64,000 nucleotides of DNA from Bacteroides luhongzhouii (lineage in GTDB: Bacteria; Bacteroidota; Bacteroidia; Bacteroidales; Bacteroidaceae), in the NCBI RefSeq assembly GCF_009193295.2, contig NZ_CP059973.1, positions 186,001 to 250,000 on the forward strand, written 5' to 3'. Numbering within the stretch: the first letter of the stretch is position 1; each line of letters begins with the position of its first letter. The position numbers and the translations under genes are program-made. Below the pieces are notes generated by a model. It was not told where the DNA came from and searched no databases. It was given only the letters and a program-made list of their open reading frames with translations. Positions 53,321 to 61,328 of the stretch are shown in pieces.

Positions 53321-55414
53321 TTACTCCACTTTCATCAAATGATAAAGCGTCCCCTTGCGGGACTTACGACAGGGAATATTCAGTTTTTGAAGTGCACGCC
53401 CAAACTGTCCGACTTTATTAATAGCCAACTTATCCCGTGTTTTCGTCTGCAAATAACTCAAAATCTGCATGGCAGTCAGCCATTCACCTTCCATTTCCTC
53501 TTCTATCGGATTAAGATAGCAGTGGAACAACTGCTCCAGCGGACTAGCCTGTTCAAACTCACGGTTAGTCTGTTTCAATATGTTTTCATCTTCATCATTC
53601 AGCCAATAACGCTCACCTTTATAAATAGCTTCCATCGCTTGAGCATAAAGCTGTTTGTAATTGATGGTAACGTTCGTATTGATAGGAGCCGTCACCTCAA
53701 TGCAAATGAAACGGCGGCTACCGCTAGGATCAGTCAGCAAATCTTTCTGATTGCTGGTGCCGATAAAAGAAGCATAACGCCTCATCTCCCGAATCGTATT
53801 ACCGTATGGTTTGCGCAAATTCGCCACAGGCTTCTGCAACAAATGCTTCAAGAATCCCTGCTGACTGACATTAATCTGATCGAACTCATCAATGTTTATC
53901 AGAAAAAAACGTCCCAAATAGCGTTCCGCCTCCTGTTTACTTTTGAAATCAATGCTGTCCGTATAACCGAAACGCAACTCCGGCGGCAGAATAATGCGAC
54001 AGAATGTAGACTTACGATACCCCTGCGAACCAACCAGCAAAGGCGAAGTATTATTACCATGCTGCCGATCGACTCCCCTCCAATGCGCCACCATACTAAG
54101 AAACCAACGGTAAAACAAATCCTGCCAGTGCGGATTGTCACATGGCACCAAACCTGCCAATGCACGAATACGATCCTTCCCATCCCAACGTCCTGTCTCA
54201 TAAAGATATTCCTCCACAGGATTATACAAAGGAACACATTCCGAATTCAGAAAACGATCCACATCACGGTCCCACGCACTGATCCCTTCTTTCAAAGCAT
54301 TGATCGCAATACTGTTGCGCACCCGTTTATCCACCGGCTTAAAACAAAAGTGAATAGAATCGCGCTGCCGATATTCCAAATCGTCCTGCACCGTATTGTA
54401 ACGGAATTCATACCGACGTTTCATAAATTCTTCCAACAGAAAAGCCGTCTCCTGCTCTTTGCTGATACTGCTTTTCTTACCAAACCCCTTACATTCCTGA
54501 TAAAGATTATGCAGTATCGAACGGATCACCTGCTCTTCTTCCTCGCGATAATAATGAATCATCGTCTGCCGTATCGCTTCCTCTTCGGGAATACCCGCTT
54601 TAAAACAATGCTCGGCAAGGTGGACCAGTAAAGGCTGCAAGTTGTCCCCACGTTTCCAATTCTCCATTTCCTGAAGTGCCCTGTTCAAGGCCGCTTCATA
54701 AATCTTCGTGAATGTTTGCGCCGACTCATATCCCGGCTGCAACCGCAATAACGGATTTTTCTCTCCCTGTTTCCGCTGGCGGAAAGTCTCTTCTCCCGGC
54801 ATTGTAAGCGGTTGTTCCAGGCAGAACGGCACCGCATCCGGATTATAATAAGGAGATTCGTCCAACGTCATACGGCATTTCTGCGCCAATACCGGTTCTT
54901 TCAAGTCAATATCAAAAGGCAACATCGGCTGATAACATTTCACAGCCAGCCAATAAGCATGAACATGAAATAATTCCGCCTCCGCTTCCTTAGTCGGCAA
55001 CCCTCCGTCATCCGGCAAAGCAAAACGCACCCATATTTTTACACTACGACCGCTGGAGCCACAAAAAGCGGCAAAAGTCTGTGGCAGAAGCGCTGCCTGC
55101 CGTTTCACAAATTCCGCTTCGGACCCACCGGCCAACCGGCTCACTTCCAACTGTACCAAACCATTATACTGCTTCATCTTCCGTTCGCCCTCTTTGGTAC
55201 GGGTATATTCCACAGCCGAATAGATGTATGACAATTTATCAATATGTTCGTATCGGGCATACGTACCTTCCAGCAACGGTATAATCTCCCGCAAAGCCGT
55301 GATATGTCCCGCCTTTGTTTCCGTCTTCATTTTGTCGAATAGTGTGCCTGCCTCACAAATGCTAAGAGTTTCTTTTCCGCTCCCGTTGTCTTGTCTGATT
55401 AAAGTAATTTTCAT
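53321..55414 (-). CDS. VirE/DUF3874-type ATPase protein
   Basis: 697 residues. The N-terminal part is a BT4734-like/VirE_N region (about 60-210). The central VirE domain is a P-loop type, Walker A-like LLVGSQGYRKSTFCR and Walker B FLINIDEFDQI, followed by FIGTSNQKDLLTDPSGSRRFICIEV, similar to primase-helicase-like proteins of mobile elements. The C-terminal DUF3874 part is winged-helix-like. Common in Bacteroides beside the HU-like gene transcribed divergently; role in replication or phage/element biology unproven. Confidence 0.82.
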   Translation of the reverse strand: MKITLIRQDNGSGKETLSICEAGTLFDKMKTETKAGHITALREIIPLLEGTYARYEHIDKLSYIYSAVEYTRTKEGERKMKQYNGLVQLEVSRLAGGSEAEFVKRQAALLPQTFAAFCGSSGRSVKIWVRFALPDDGGLPTKEAEAELFHVHAYWLAVKCYQPMLPFDIDLKEPVLAQKCRMTLDESPYYNPDAVPFCLEQPLTMPGEETFRQRKQGEKNPLLRLQPGYESAQTFTKIYEAALNRALQEMENWKRGDNLQPLLVHLAEHCFKAGIPEEEAIRQTMIHYYREEEEQVIRSILHNLYQECKGFGKKSSISKEQETAFLLEEFMKRRYEFRYNTVQDDLEYRQRDSIHFCFKPVDKRVRNSIAINALKEGISAWDRDVDRFLNSECVPLYNPVEEYLYETGRWDGKDRIRALAGLVPCDNPHWQDLFYRWFLSMVAHWRGVDRQHGNNTSPLLVGSQGYRKSTFCRIILPPELRFGYTDSIDFKSKQEAERYLGRFFLINIDEFDQINVSQQGFLKHLLQKPVANLRKPYGNTIREMRRYASFIGTSNQKDLLTDPSGSRRFICIEVTAPINTNVTINYKQLYAQAMEAIYKGERYWLNDEDENILKQTNREFEQASPLEQLFHCYLNPIEEEMEGEWLTAMQILSYLQTKTRDKLAINKVGQFGRALQKLNIPCRKSRKGTLYHLMKVE

Positions 55415-55761
55415 CCAATTTTTGTCTATTTTTTCTACAATTACATCTGCATATTTAATTCCTGTAAAGATACACTTTTATCTTCCGGAAAGCAAGCATT
55501 TCATCCGATAAATGTCCGTAGTTCATTTGCATTTACCTTATTATTTATGTATCTTTGCTTAGTAGTTGTCAAGGGCTCACCCGTGTGAACAAACAGGCTA
55601 TCAATTGTAAACAAAAACGTCCACAGACGTAAACAGCTTTGTTCACATAGGTGAGCCCTTGCAAAGCATTAGAGCTTAACAAAAGAAACATTAAGCACTA
55701 ATGTACTACTATCTAAGAGAATACATAACAAGAACAGTTCATTTAAAACAAATATAAAGCT
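55415..55761. other. Divergent region between VirE-like and HU-like genes
   Basis: About 350 bp, no gene. Holds the large palindrome at 55570-55661. A TAnnTTTG-like tatctttg at 55550-55557 lies just before it. Confidence 0.5.
55570..55661. repeat. Large inverted repeat (24-bp arms)
   Basis: Arms at 55570-55593 (caagggctcacccgtgtg...) and 55638-55661 pair with two mismatches across a 44-nt spacer that contains repeated gtaaaca and acgt motifs. It could be an operator, a replication or recombination site, or an attenuator hairpin in the leader of the HU-like gene. Confidence 0.8.
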
Positions 55762-56412
55762 ATGGCAATATTATTCGATTGGTATGAAGACCCGAAGCCT
55801 TCAAACAAACAGCAGGGAGAAAATGAAAATACCCTGCATCCGCGCATCAAATACAACGGTTCGATTGGGACCGACGTACTACGCCGCCGTATTCAGGAGC
55901 GTTGCTCGCTGACAGAAACAGACGTCACAGCCGTACTTGATGCGCTTTCGCACATCATGGGACAGGAATTGGCAGAAGGACGCCAAGTTCATCTGAACGG
56001 CATCGGTTATTTCCATCCGTGCCTGACCACTACGGAACCCGTAACGATAAGTACCAAACGGAAAGCAACTAAAGTGAAACTGAAAGCAATCCAGTTTCGC
56101 GCTGACCAAACATTGAAAAACGAGTTCGGTGTGCTTAAAGCGAAAAGCCTCAAAGGAGGACTGGATTTCACCCAACTGACAAACGAAGAAATTGACTTGC
56201 AACTGACGAAATACTTCCGGACTCACCAATTTATGCGGAGACATGACTTCCAATATCTTTGCGGAATGGCAAGAAGCACAGCCATGCGACATATCCGACG
56301 TCTGCGCGACGAGGGCAAACTGAAAAATATGGGTGGAGCCATGCAGCCGATTTATGTGCCTGGAAGTGGATATTATAGTAATAATGAAGAAGTTAGTAAA
56401 AAAACGGAATAA
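55762..56412 (+). CDS. HU-like DNA-binding protein with C-terminal extension
   Basis: 216 residues. The first 125 form an HU/IHF-like domain (IGTDVLRRRIQERCSLTETDVTAVLDALSHIMGQELAEGRQVHLNGIGYFHP), the Bacteroidetes HU-type variant. The C-terminal 80 residues (EIDLQLTKYFRTHQFMRRHDFQYLCGMARSTAMRHIRRLRDEGKL) look like a winged helix, so it has two DNA-binding parts. Transcribed divergently from the VirE-like gene. Confidence 0.85.
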   Translation: MAILFDWYEDPKPSNKQQGENENTLHPRIKYNGSIGTDVLRRRIQERCSLTETDVTAVLDALSHIMGQELAEGRQVHLNGIGYFHPCLTTTEPVTISTKRKATKVKLKAIQFRADQTLKNEFGVLKAKSLKGGLDFTQLTNEEIDLQLTKYFRTHQFMRRHDFQYLCGMARSTAMRHIRRLRDEGKLKNMGGAMQPIYVPGSGYYSNNEEVSKKTE

Positions 56413-56479
56413 GATTAGTCAACTCAAATCAGGACGAGACAGGGTGAGAGTAAAAAGTTACCCTCACCTACTCTCACCT

Positions 56480-56546
56480 TTACCCTCACACCTGTAACCC
56501 CGATGAATAAATGGATTGAGCATAGAGGGTGAGGGTGTGAGGGTAA
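56480..56546. repeat. CCCTCAC/GTGAGGG-rich inverted repeat
   Basis: ttaccctcacacc (56480-56492) pairs perfectly with ggtgtgagggtaa (56534-56546); further accctcac and gtgagggt copies surround it (from about 56440). Probably a terminator-like or protein-binding repeat after the HU-like gene. Confidence 0.6.
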
Positions 56547-56625
56547 AACGTCACCAACATTTATTTGAGAACATTTTCAATGCGAGCAACTATTATACAA
56601 GAATACCTCCATACCAATCAACATT

Positions 56626-57705
56626 TTACAGGGGAATCTTAACCATTTCAACCGGCTGCTCCTGTATCTTATCCAACGGTTGTGATTGATATTTTACCTT
56701 TGAGAAATCAATAGCTTTCAAGTCAATGCAACGTATTGAATTGTTATAAGCCGTCTTATAATAAACTTTCCGGTTCGTGAGGTCGATAGCCGAGGTCCAT
56801 TGCGTAGCACTGGGAATATCGGGAATATCACCTTGCGAATGTTCTATACCGATAGGAATATCAAAATTATTAAGCAAGTGGAAACATTGCTGCACAGTAT
56901 CAAAACCCGTAGCACGTTGCGGAGCTGTCCCCCGATAAAAGGCAGCACGTACAAACCGCGAAGGAGGCGTGGCATCACCCGGAATACCGAGAAAACCGGA
57001 GTTGCCACCAGTCGGTTGCAACGTAATACCGCCCAATTTTTGCACGGAAGCGTCACCCGGATGAAGATTGACGTAATTGTTCAAATTTGTAAGTTGCCAT
57101 TCAAAACCGGGGGCATTCGTCAATACTCCTACTTCATTCTCATAAAAATGCGGCACGCCACCTACAATCTCCAACACGACCTGACGCCCCGACGGTTCAC
57201 CGATACGCCAATGTACTACCGCTGTCTCTTCCAGTCCTACGACACGTACAGAAGAAAGGGCTGCCTTCACCTCGTCAATAGTGGAAAACTGTGACAACAG
57301 CCACTCCGTCACTTGAAGGTCTGCCAATGTCCGCTGGTTCTGTGCAGCATCATACGTCTCATAACCACCATAATGGGGAAAGAAAAATAGTCCGGCCGAA
57401 AGTCCTGCCTCATTGATTCCTTCGGCAATAAATTCTTTTTGTACAACAGTCAGACCGACCACTCCATATTTTGCCGTGAACGTTAGTCCATTGACACCCG
57501 TAGGGGTGAATGACGTGAGCTGTTGCCCACGTGGAATAATCACATACTCGCTTTGCAACACACCACGCGCCCATTCAATCGTACGGGCTTGCACATAACT
57601 GCCGTCACGGGATGTCAGCGAGATTCCCGTACAAGCTACAGCCTGAAAAGTGCTGCCACATACGGCAGCAACCCCTAACAATAAGTTCTTTGTCATCTTC
57701 ATCAT
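56626..57705 (-). CDS. Choloylglycine hydrolase-family enzyme (bile salt hydrolase/penicillin acylase type)
   Basis: Linear amide C-N hydrolase (Ntn type). 359 residues with a signal peptide cut before C25 (AFQAVA-like region then CTGISL), so that the N-terminal nucleophile cysteine is exposed. Further conserved parts: ARTIEWARG with R41, INEAGLSAGLFFFP, VLTNAPGFEWQLTNLNNYV and TQWTSAIDLTNRKVYYKT. This is the Gram-negative cluster in which known Bacteroides members deconjugate bile salts; a penicillin-V acylase or related amidase activity is possible. Located in the periplasm. Stands alone between intergenic regions. Confidence 0.88.
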   Translation of the reverse strand: MMKMTKNLLLGVAAVCGSTFQAVACTGISLTSRDGSYVQARTIEWARGVLQSEYVIIPRGQQLTSFTPTGVNGLTFTAKYGVVGLTVVQKEFIAEGINEAGLSAGLFFFPHYGGYETYDAAQNQRTLADLQVTEWLLSQFSTIDEVKAALSSVRVVGLEETAVVHWRIGEPSGRQVVLEIVGGVPHFYENEVGVLTNAPGFEWQLTNLNNYVNLHPGDASVQKLGGITLQPTGGNSGFLGIPGDATPPSRFVRAAFYRGTAPQRATGFDTVQQCFHLLNNFDIPIGIEHSQGDIPDIPSATQWTSAIDLTNRKVYYKTAYNNSIRCIDLKAIDFSKVKYQSQPLDKIQEQPVEMVKIPL

Positions 57706-58198
57706 TATTTATATATTTATTCTCTAAAAACTCAATACTGTATAAAGACAACAAAATAGGGGTTATTTTAGTTTGCAGATATATCTTTAGAGGTTATCCT
57801 ATAAAACAAGGAAAAGCCGGACAAACATATTTTATGCTCATCGAACAAAACAAAAACGGGAAATTGTTTGTCATTTCTTTGCTATCCTCCATAAATCATC
57901 TATCTTTGCCTTTTGAAAGCCGAAGAGAAATGCGGCATATTGAAACGTTTTTTTGCGCTAAGAAAACTACCAATTTTATTATAAACAAAAAACATGGTTT
58001 CAATAAATCTGTTTCATACGTGCGACCTAGGGTCGGGCGTGTGAACATATTTATTAAACCATGTGGGTATTGGTAGTACCTCTTAGCGGATAAATATGAA
58101 CTCAGCGTCCGGCTTCTTTTATATATAAGGTATACATCACACAAGTATATACCAAACATACAACAGAACACGGACGGTCATCAATATCCAAAAGAAGA
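57706..58198. other. Intergenic region with a large palindrome
   Basis: About 490 bp upstream of the bile-salt-hydrolase-like gene and of the plus-strand HTH gene. No supported ORF. Contains the palindrome at 57993-58063. Confidence 0.5.
57993..58063. repeat. Imperfect 35-bp-arm palindrome
   Basis: Left arm 57993-58027 (catggtttcaataaat...) and right arm 58031-58063 (...ttattaaaccatg) pair with a few mismatches and single-base bulges around a 3-nt centre (gacctagggtc core). The gtgtgaaca piece is shared with the palindrome at 55570. Confidence 0.75.
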
Positions 58199-58360
58199 AT
58201 GAACAGACCGAACAAAGAAACATTGCGCCGTGTCATCCGGAAGATGCACAAACAGAATGACCATGAAAAGCTTGCGGAGAAACTATCCGCATCTACCAAC
58301 ATGCCTGTGAAAATCCGCCCCTGTATCACACACCAAACAAAATGTCAGCGAAGCCAGTGA
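58199..58360 (+). CDS. Possible 53-residue basic protein
   Basis: ATG at 58199 (MNRPNKETLRRVIRKMHKQN) to TGA at 58360. Highly basic and helical in its first 30 residues. It lies 80 bp upstream of the HTH gene. No family recognised; it could be a leader peptide, a small DNA-binding protein or chance. Confidence 0.35.
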   Translation: MNRPNKETLRRVIRKMHKQNDHEKLAEKLSASTNMPVKIRPCITHQTKCQRSQ

Positions 58361-58440
58361 ACACATATAGCTAACTTCCTGCAAATCCTCCCAAGCAACA
58401 AAACAAGAATTCAATTATCAACTTAATCCCTATTACTCCT

Positions 58441-58962
58441 ATGGCAAACTGGTTAACAATCAAGCAACTGTCCGAAAAACGCGGCATTGCAGAATCCACT
58501 CTCCGAAATTGGACAAACTTAGGCTACATCACTTCCTCAACTATCGACAATATCATAATGCTGGACGACGATAGCCTGACTTCCTATTTGGACACCCATC
58601 AAAGCAAAGGACTTAGTAAAGAATCCCTGGAAAAATTAATCAAAGAGAAAGAGATGGAATACGAAATCATTCTCTCCCGCCTCAACGACGAACTGTTCCT
58701 TTTAAAAACCCAAAGCCTCCACCAACCGCTTTTTCATACCATCGTGCAAGAACTCGGGCAACTGGATTCATTTCCATCGTATTTTTTAGCCAATTCACAA
58801 GCCTCCTCCCACAATGTGAATTACCTGACACATATTCTGCGTATACTTCCGTTTTTTCATGAATTATCAGGTATTAAATATTTGGGAGTCTGGTACGGTA
58901 CTGCTCCAGTTCCATACCGACTCCTTCTGATTATATCAGCTTCAACCCTACAATTGAAATAA
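58441..58962 (+). CDS. Helix-turn-helix protein, C-terminus probably altered
   Basis: 173 residues. N-terminal MerR-type HTH (WLTIKQLSEKRGIAESTLRNWTNLGYI) and a helical segment (KGLSKESLEKLIKEKEMEYEIILSRLNDEL). After about residue 105 (ELGQL) the composition changes to a hydrophobic, low-quality stretch and the end overlaps the convergent SMR gene by 32 bp. This suggests a frameshift or truncation of a longer regulator. Function unknown. Confidence 0.5.
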   Translation: MANWLTIKQLSEKRGIAESTLRNWTNLGYITSSTIDNIIMLDDDSLTSYLDTHQSKGLSKESLEKLIKEKEMEYEIILSRLNDELFLLKTQSLHQPLFHTIVQELGQLDSFPSYFLANSQASSHNVNYLTHILRILPFFHELSGIKYLGVWYGTAPVPYRLLLIISASTLQLK

Positions 58963-59251
58963 TCAAAGTCGTCATAAAAAACAAACGACCCAAAGTTGCC
59001 GGTTCGTGAAAGAATAGGATACCGACCAATACAGTCCCCACTGCTCCTATCCCTGTCCAAACAGGATATGCAGTGCCGATAGGCAATGTTTGCGCAGCCT
59101 TTGCCAGCAGGAACATACTCAAGGTTACAGAGATTACAAATCCCGCCCCCCACAAATAAAAGTCAGTGTCCGTTGCTCCTTTAATCTTGCCTAGACAAAA
59201 AGTAAAACCAACCTCAAACAGTCCGGCAATAATCAATATAATCCAATTCAT
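58931..59251 (-). CDS. Small multidrug resistance (SMR) family exporter
   Basis: 106 residues, four transmembrane helices, starting MNWIILIIAGLFEVGFTFCLGKIK with the membrane-embedded glutamate E13 of the family. PIGTAYPVWTGIGAVGTVLVGILFF is the conserved helix 3 region. It exchanges small cations (guanidinium-like in the SugE/Gdx branch or drugs in the EmrE branch) for protons. Divergent from the Crp/Fnr regulator, which may control it. Confidence 0.92.
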   Translation of the reverse strand: MNWIILIIAGLFEVGFTFCLGKIKGATDTDFYLWGAGFVISVTLSMFLLAKAAQTLPIGTAYPVWTGIGAVGTVLVGILFFHEPATLGRLFFMTTLIISIVGLKLI

Positions 59252-59276
59252 ATCATTCTATTTTAATATCAGACTG

Positions 59277-59284
59277 CAAAATTA
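59277..59284 (-). promoter_or_regulatory. Candidate promoter of the SMR gene
   Basis: caaaatta on the plus strand is taattttg on the minus strand, fitting TAnnTTTG, 26 bp upstream of the SMR start. Confidence 0.45.
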
Positions 59285-59374
59285 ACAGAATGCCCGGAGC
59301 TTTCACTTTACATTTGATAAGAAATGACGGTATAAGAGTATCGTCAATTCTTCTTTTCCTAATGTAACTTTTTG

Positions 59375-59382
59375 TATTTTTG
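59375..59382 (+). promoter_or_regulatory. Candidate promoter of the Crp/Fnr gene
   Basis: tatttttg fits TAnnTTTG. Because the TTG at 59372 lies inside it, the true start of the following gene must be downstream. Confidence 0.5.
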
Positions 59383-59404
59383 CAGACTAATGATTCAATG
59401 CGAT

Positions 59405-59977
59405 ATGGATATACACGAGATTATAAACAGGATATATCGGATGCCGGAGGCTTCGGTGGATAAGGTGGTTAAGCGTCTGTCAAAGGTCACATACCCCAAA
59501 GGCCATCATATATTGGAGGCTGGTAAGACCGAAACGAATATCTTTTTCATCGAAAAAGGGATTGCCAGAGCTTATATTCCCGTAGACGGAAAAGAGGTAA
59601 CGTTCTGGATTGGGAAAGAAGGGTCTACCATTGTCTCATTGAAAAGTTATGTAAATAATCAACAGGGATATGAGTCAATGGAACTAATGGAAAACTCGAT
59701 GTTATATCTATTAAAGCGCAAAGATTTACACGAATTATTCAAGGAAGATATCCATGTTGCCAACTGGGGACGCAAGTTTGCCGAATCAGAGTTCCTGCAA
59801 ACAGAGGAAAGACTTATTTCTCTCTTATTCACCACTGCATCCGAACGGTATATGAAACTGATACAAAATAATCCGGAACTATTACAAAGAGTACCACTGG
59901 AATGTCTTGCCTCTTATCTGGGAATAACTCCGGTAAGTTTAAGCCGGATAAGAGCGAAATTGAAACGGGTATTTTGA
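59405..59977 (+). CDS. Crp/Fnr-family transcriptional regulator
   Basis: About 190 residues from MDIHEIINRIYRMPEA; ATG at 59390 is an alternative. An N-terminal cyclic-nucleotide-binding-type beta-barrel (YPKGHHILEAGKTETNIFFIEKGIARAY) and a C-terminal HTH (VPLECLASYLGITPVSLSRIRAKL) are present. No cysteine cluster like Fnr. Divergent from the SMR exporter (120-bp shared region), suggesting control of that gene. Confidence 0.88.
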   Translation: MDIHEIINRIYRMPEASVDKVVKRLSKVTYPKGHHILEAGKTETNIFFIEKGIARAYIPVDGKEVTFWIGKEGSTIVSLKSYVNNQQGYESMELMENSMLYLLKRKDLHELFKEDIHVANWGRKFAESEFLQTEERLISLLFTTASERYMKLIQNNPELLQRVPLECLASYLGITPVSLSRIRAKLKRVF

Positions 59978-60074
59978 GACAGCAACACAGGAACATAAGT
60001 TAGGATTCGAAGAGTAGACATATCCGGCACTGCTATTATTAGTAAAAGTAGAGCCGGATAAAATCATCGTATAT

Positions 60075-61328
60075 TTAAAAACGTATGTCCCAAATACCGC
60101 AAGACTTCTCTAATTCCACCAAAGAAGCTACATATCCTTTCATGGTTTCAAGATATTCCTGCTGTACTTCATTATAGGTACGTTGAGCTACTAATACATC
60201 CAAAATATTGGTTTCACCACGTTTGTATCTATAAACCATCCCATCAAGCACCTTTCGTGAATCTTCGAGCATCCCCGACCTAAACTGGGCTACCTTCTTT
60301 TTTTCCGCTTCATGGCAGAACCATGCTTGAGTAATCTCCACCTGTATTTGTAATTCCATCTCTCTTTCCAATATTTCAGATTGAGCAATACGGAATTTAG
60401 CTGCTTTGACTGCTCCTTTATTCATATTTGAGAAGGACAACGGAATAGATATCCCTGCGGTAGCAGAACGCGCCGGAGGAAGAAAACCGTTCCAGTCTCT
60501 TTCATAAGAGACTGACAGACCAATGTCCGGACGACGCTCTGCCTTCGTCAACTTGTACGCACGGGCAGTGACTTCGGTACTTTTTTGAGCTGCAAGTAAG
60601 TCTATACGATTGTCTAAACCAACTTTGATTAGTTCTGACAGTATAAACTCACGGTTCAGTTCCTCCCAATTACCAAACGGGATATGAAGAGTATCCGCTG
60701 TCACGCCCATCTGTTTGTTAAGCATAACCAATGCAGACTGATATGCTGCTTCCTGTCCGTAAACTGTATTGAGTAAAGTAACGGCTTCCAGTTTCGACTG
60801 ACGGGCATCATTCTCCGTAATTTCTCCTGCCGCATAACGCAAACTATCCGATCGGCTCAATTGCAGCATATATTCATAAGAACTTCGCTGCACTCCAAGT
60901 AGCTCTTTCTGCAAAATAGCTTCCAGAAAAAGATTGGCTGCCTCGGCTCGCAAATCCTGAAATCCCTGTTCTATCATCAACTTCTCAAACGCTGCCTGAC
61001 TTCGTGCCAATTTAATTCGCGCCTCTCGTTTTTTTCCTAATTCCAATGAATAGGAAAGTCCCAACGAAAAAGTTTCATTACCAGCTTCAAATCCGAGTTC
61101 CGGATCAGGAAACACCTTTGCGGCAATAGCTTCCGCATCAGCTATACTCACATTCAACTTTTCTGCCAGATAATCCAGATTGTTCTTTCCTACCCTGTTC
61201 AGATATTCTTCGAAAGAAATATTCCGTTGTGGGTGTCCGACGGAAATCTGCGCAAAAATATGAACAGTCATCGCTTCCACAAGCAGCAAAAGAAGCAAGC
61301 TATTAAAGTGTATATTCTTTTTCATCAT
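60075..61328 (-). CDS. TolC-family outer membrane protein (CusC/CzcC-like)
   Basis: 417 residues with a signal peptide (LLLVEAMTVHIFAQ). Long OEP helices, FPDPELGFEAGNETFSLGLSYSLELGKKREARIKLA in the first repeat and GISIPLSFSNMNKGAVKAAKFRIAQSE in the second, typical of the outer channel of heavy-metal RND systems. Its start overlaps the end of the RND pump gene by 26 bp, so both are translated from one mRNA. Confidence 0.9.
   Translation of the reverse strand: MMKKNIHFNSLLLLLLVEAMTVHIFAQISVGHPQRNISFEEYLNRVGKNNLDYLAEKLNVSIADAEAIAAKVFPDPELGFEAGNETFSLGLSYSLELGKKREARIKLARSQAAFEKLMIEQGFQDLRAEAANLFLEAILQKELLGVQRSSYEYMLQLSRSDSLRYAAGEITENDARQSKLEAVTLLNTVYGQEAAYQSALVMLNKQMGVTADTLHIPFGNWEELNREFILSELIKVGLDNRIDLLAAQKSTEVTARAYKLTKAERRPDIGLSVSYERDWNGFLPPARSATAGISIPLSFSNMNKGAVKAAKFRIAQSEILEREMELQIQVEITQAWFCHEAEKKKVAQFRSGMLEDSRKVLDGMVYRYKRGETNILDVLVAQRTYNEVQQEYLETMKGYVASLVELEKSCGIWDIRF

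Noticed and set aside
53339..54631. 430-residue plus-strand ORF opposite the VirE-like gene
   Set aside because: A long antisense frame with biased His/Ile/Thr composition; the opposite strand encodes clear VirE motifs.
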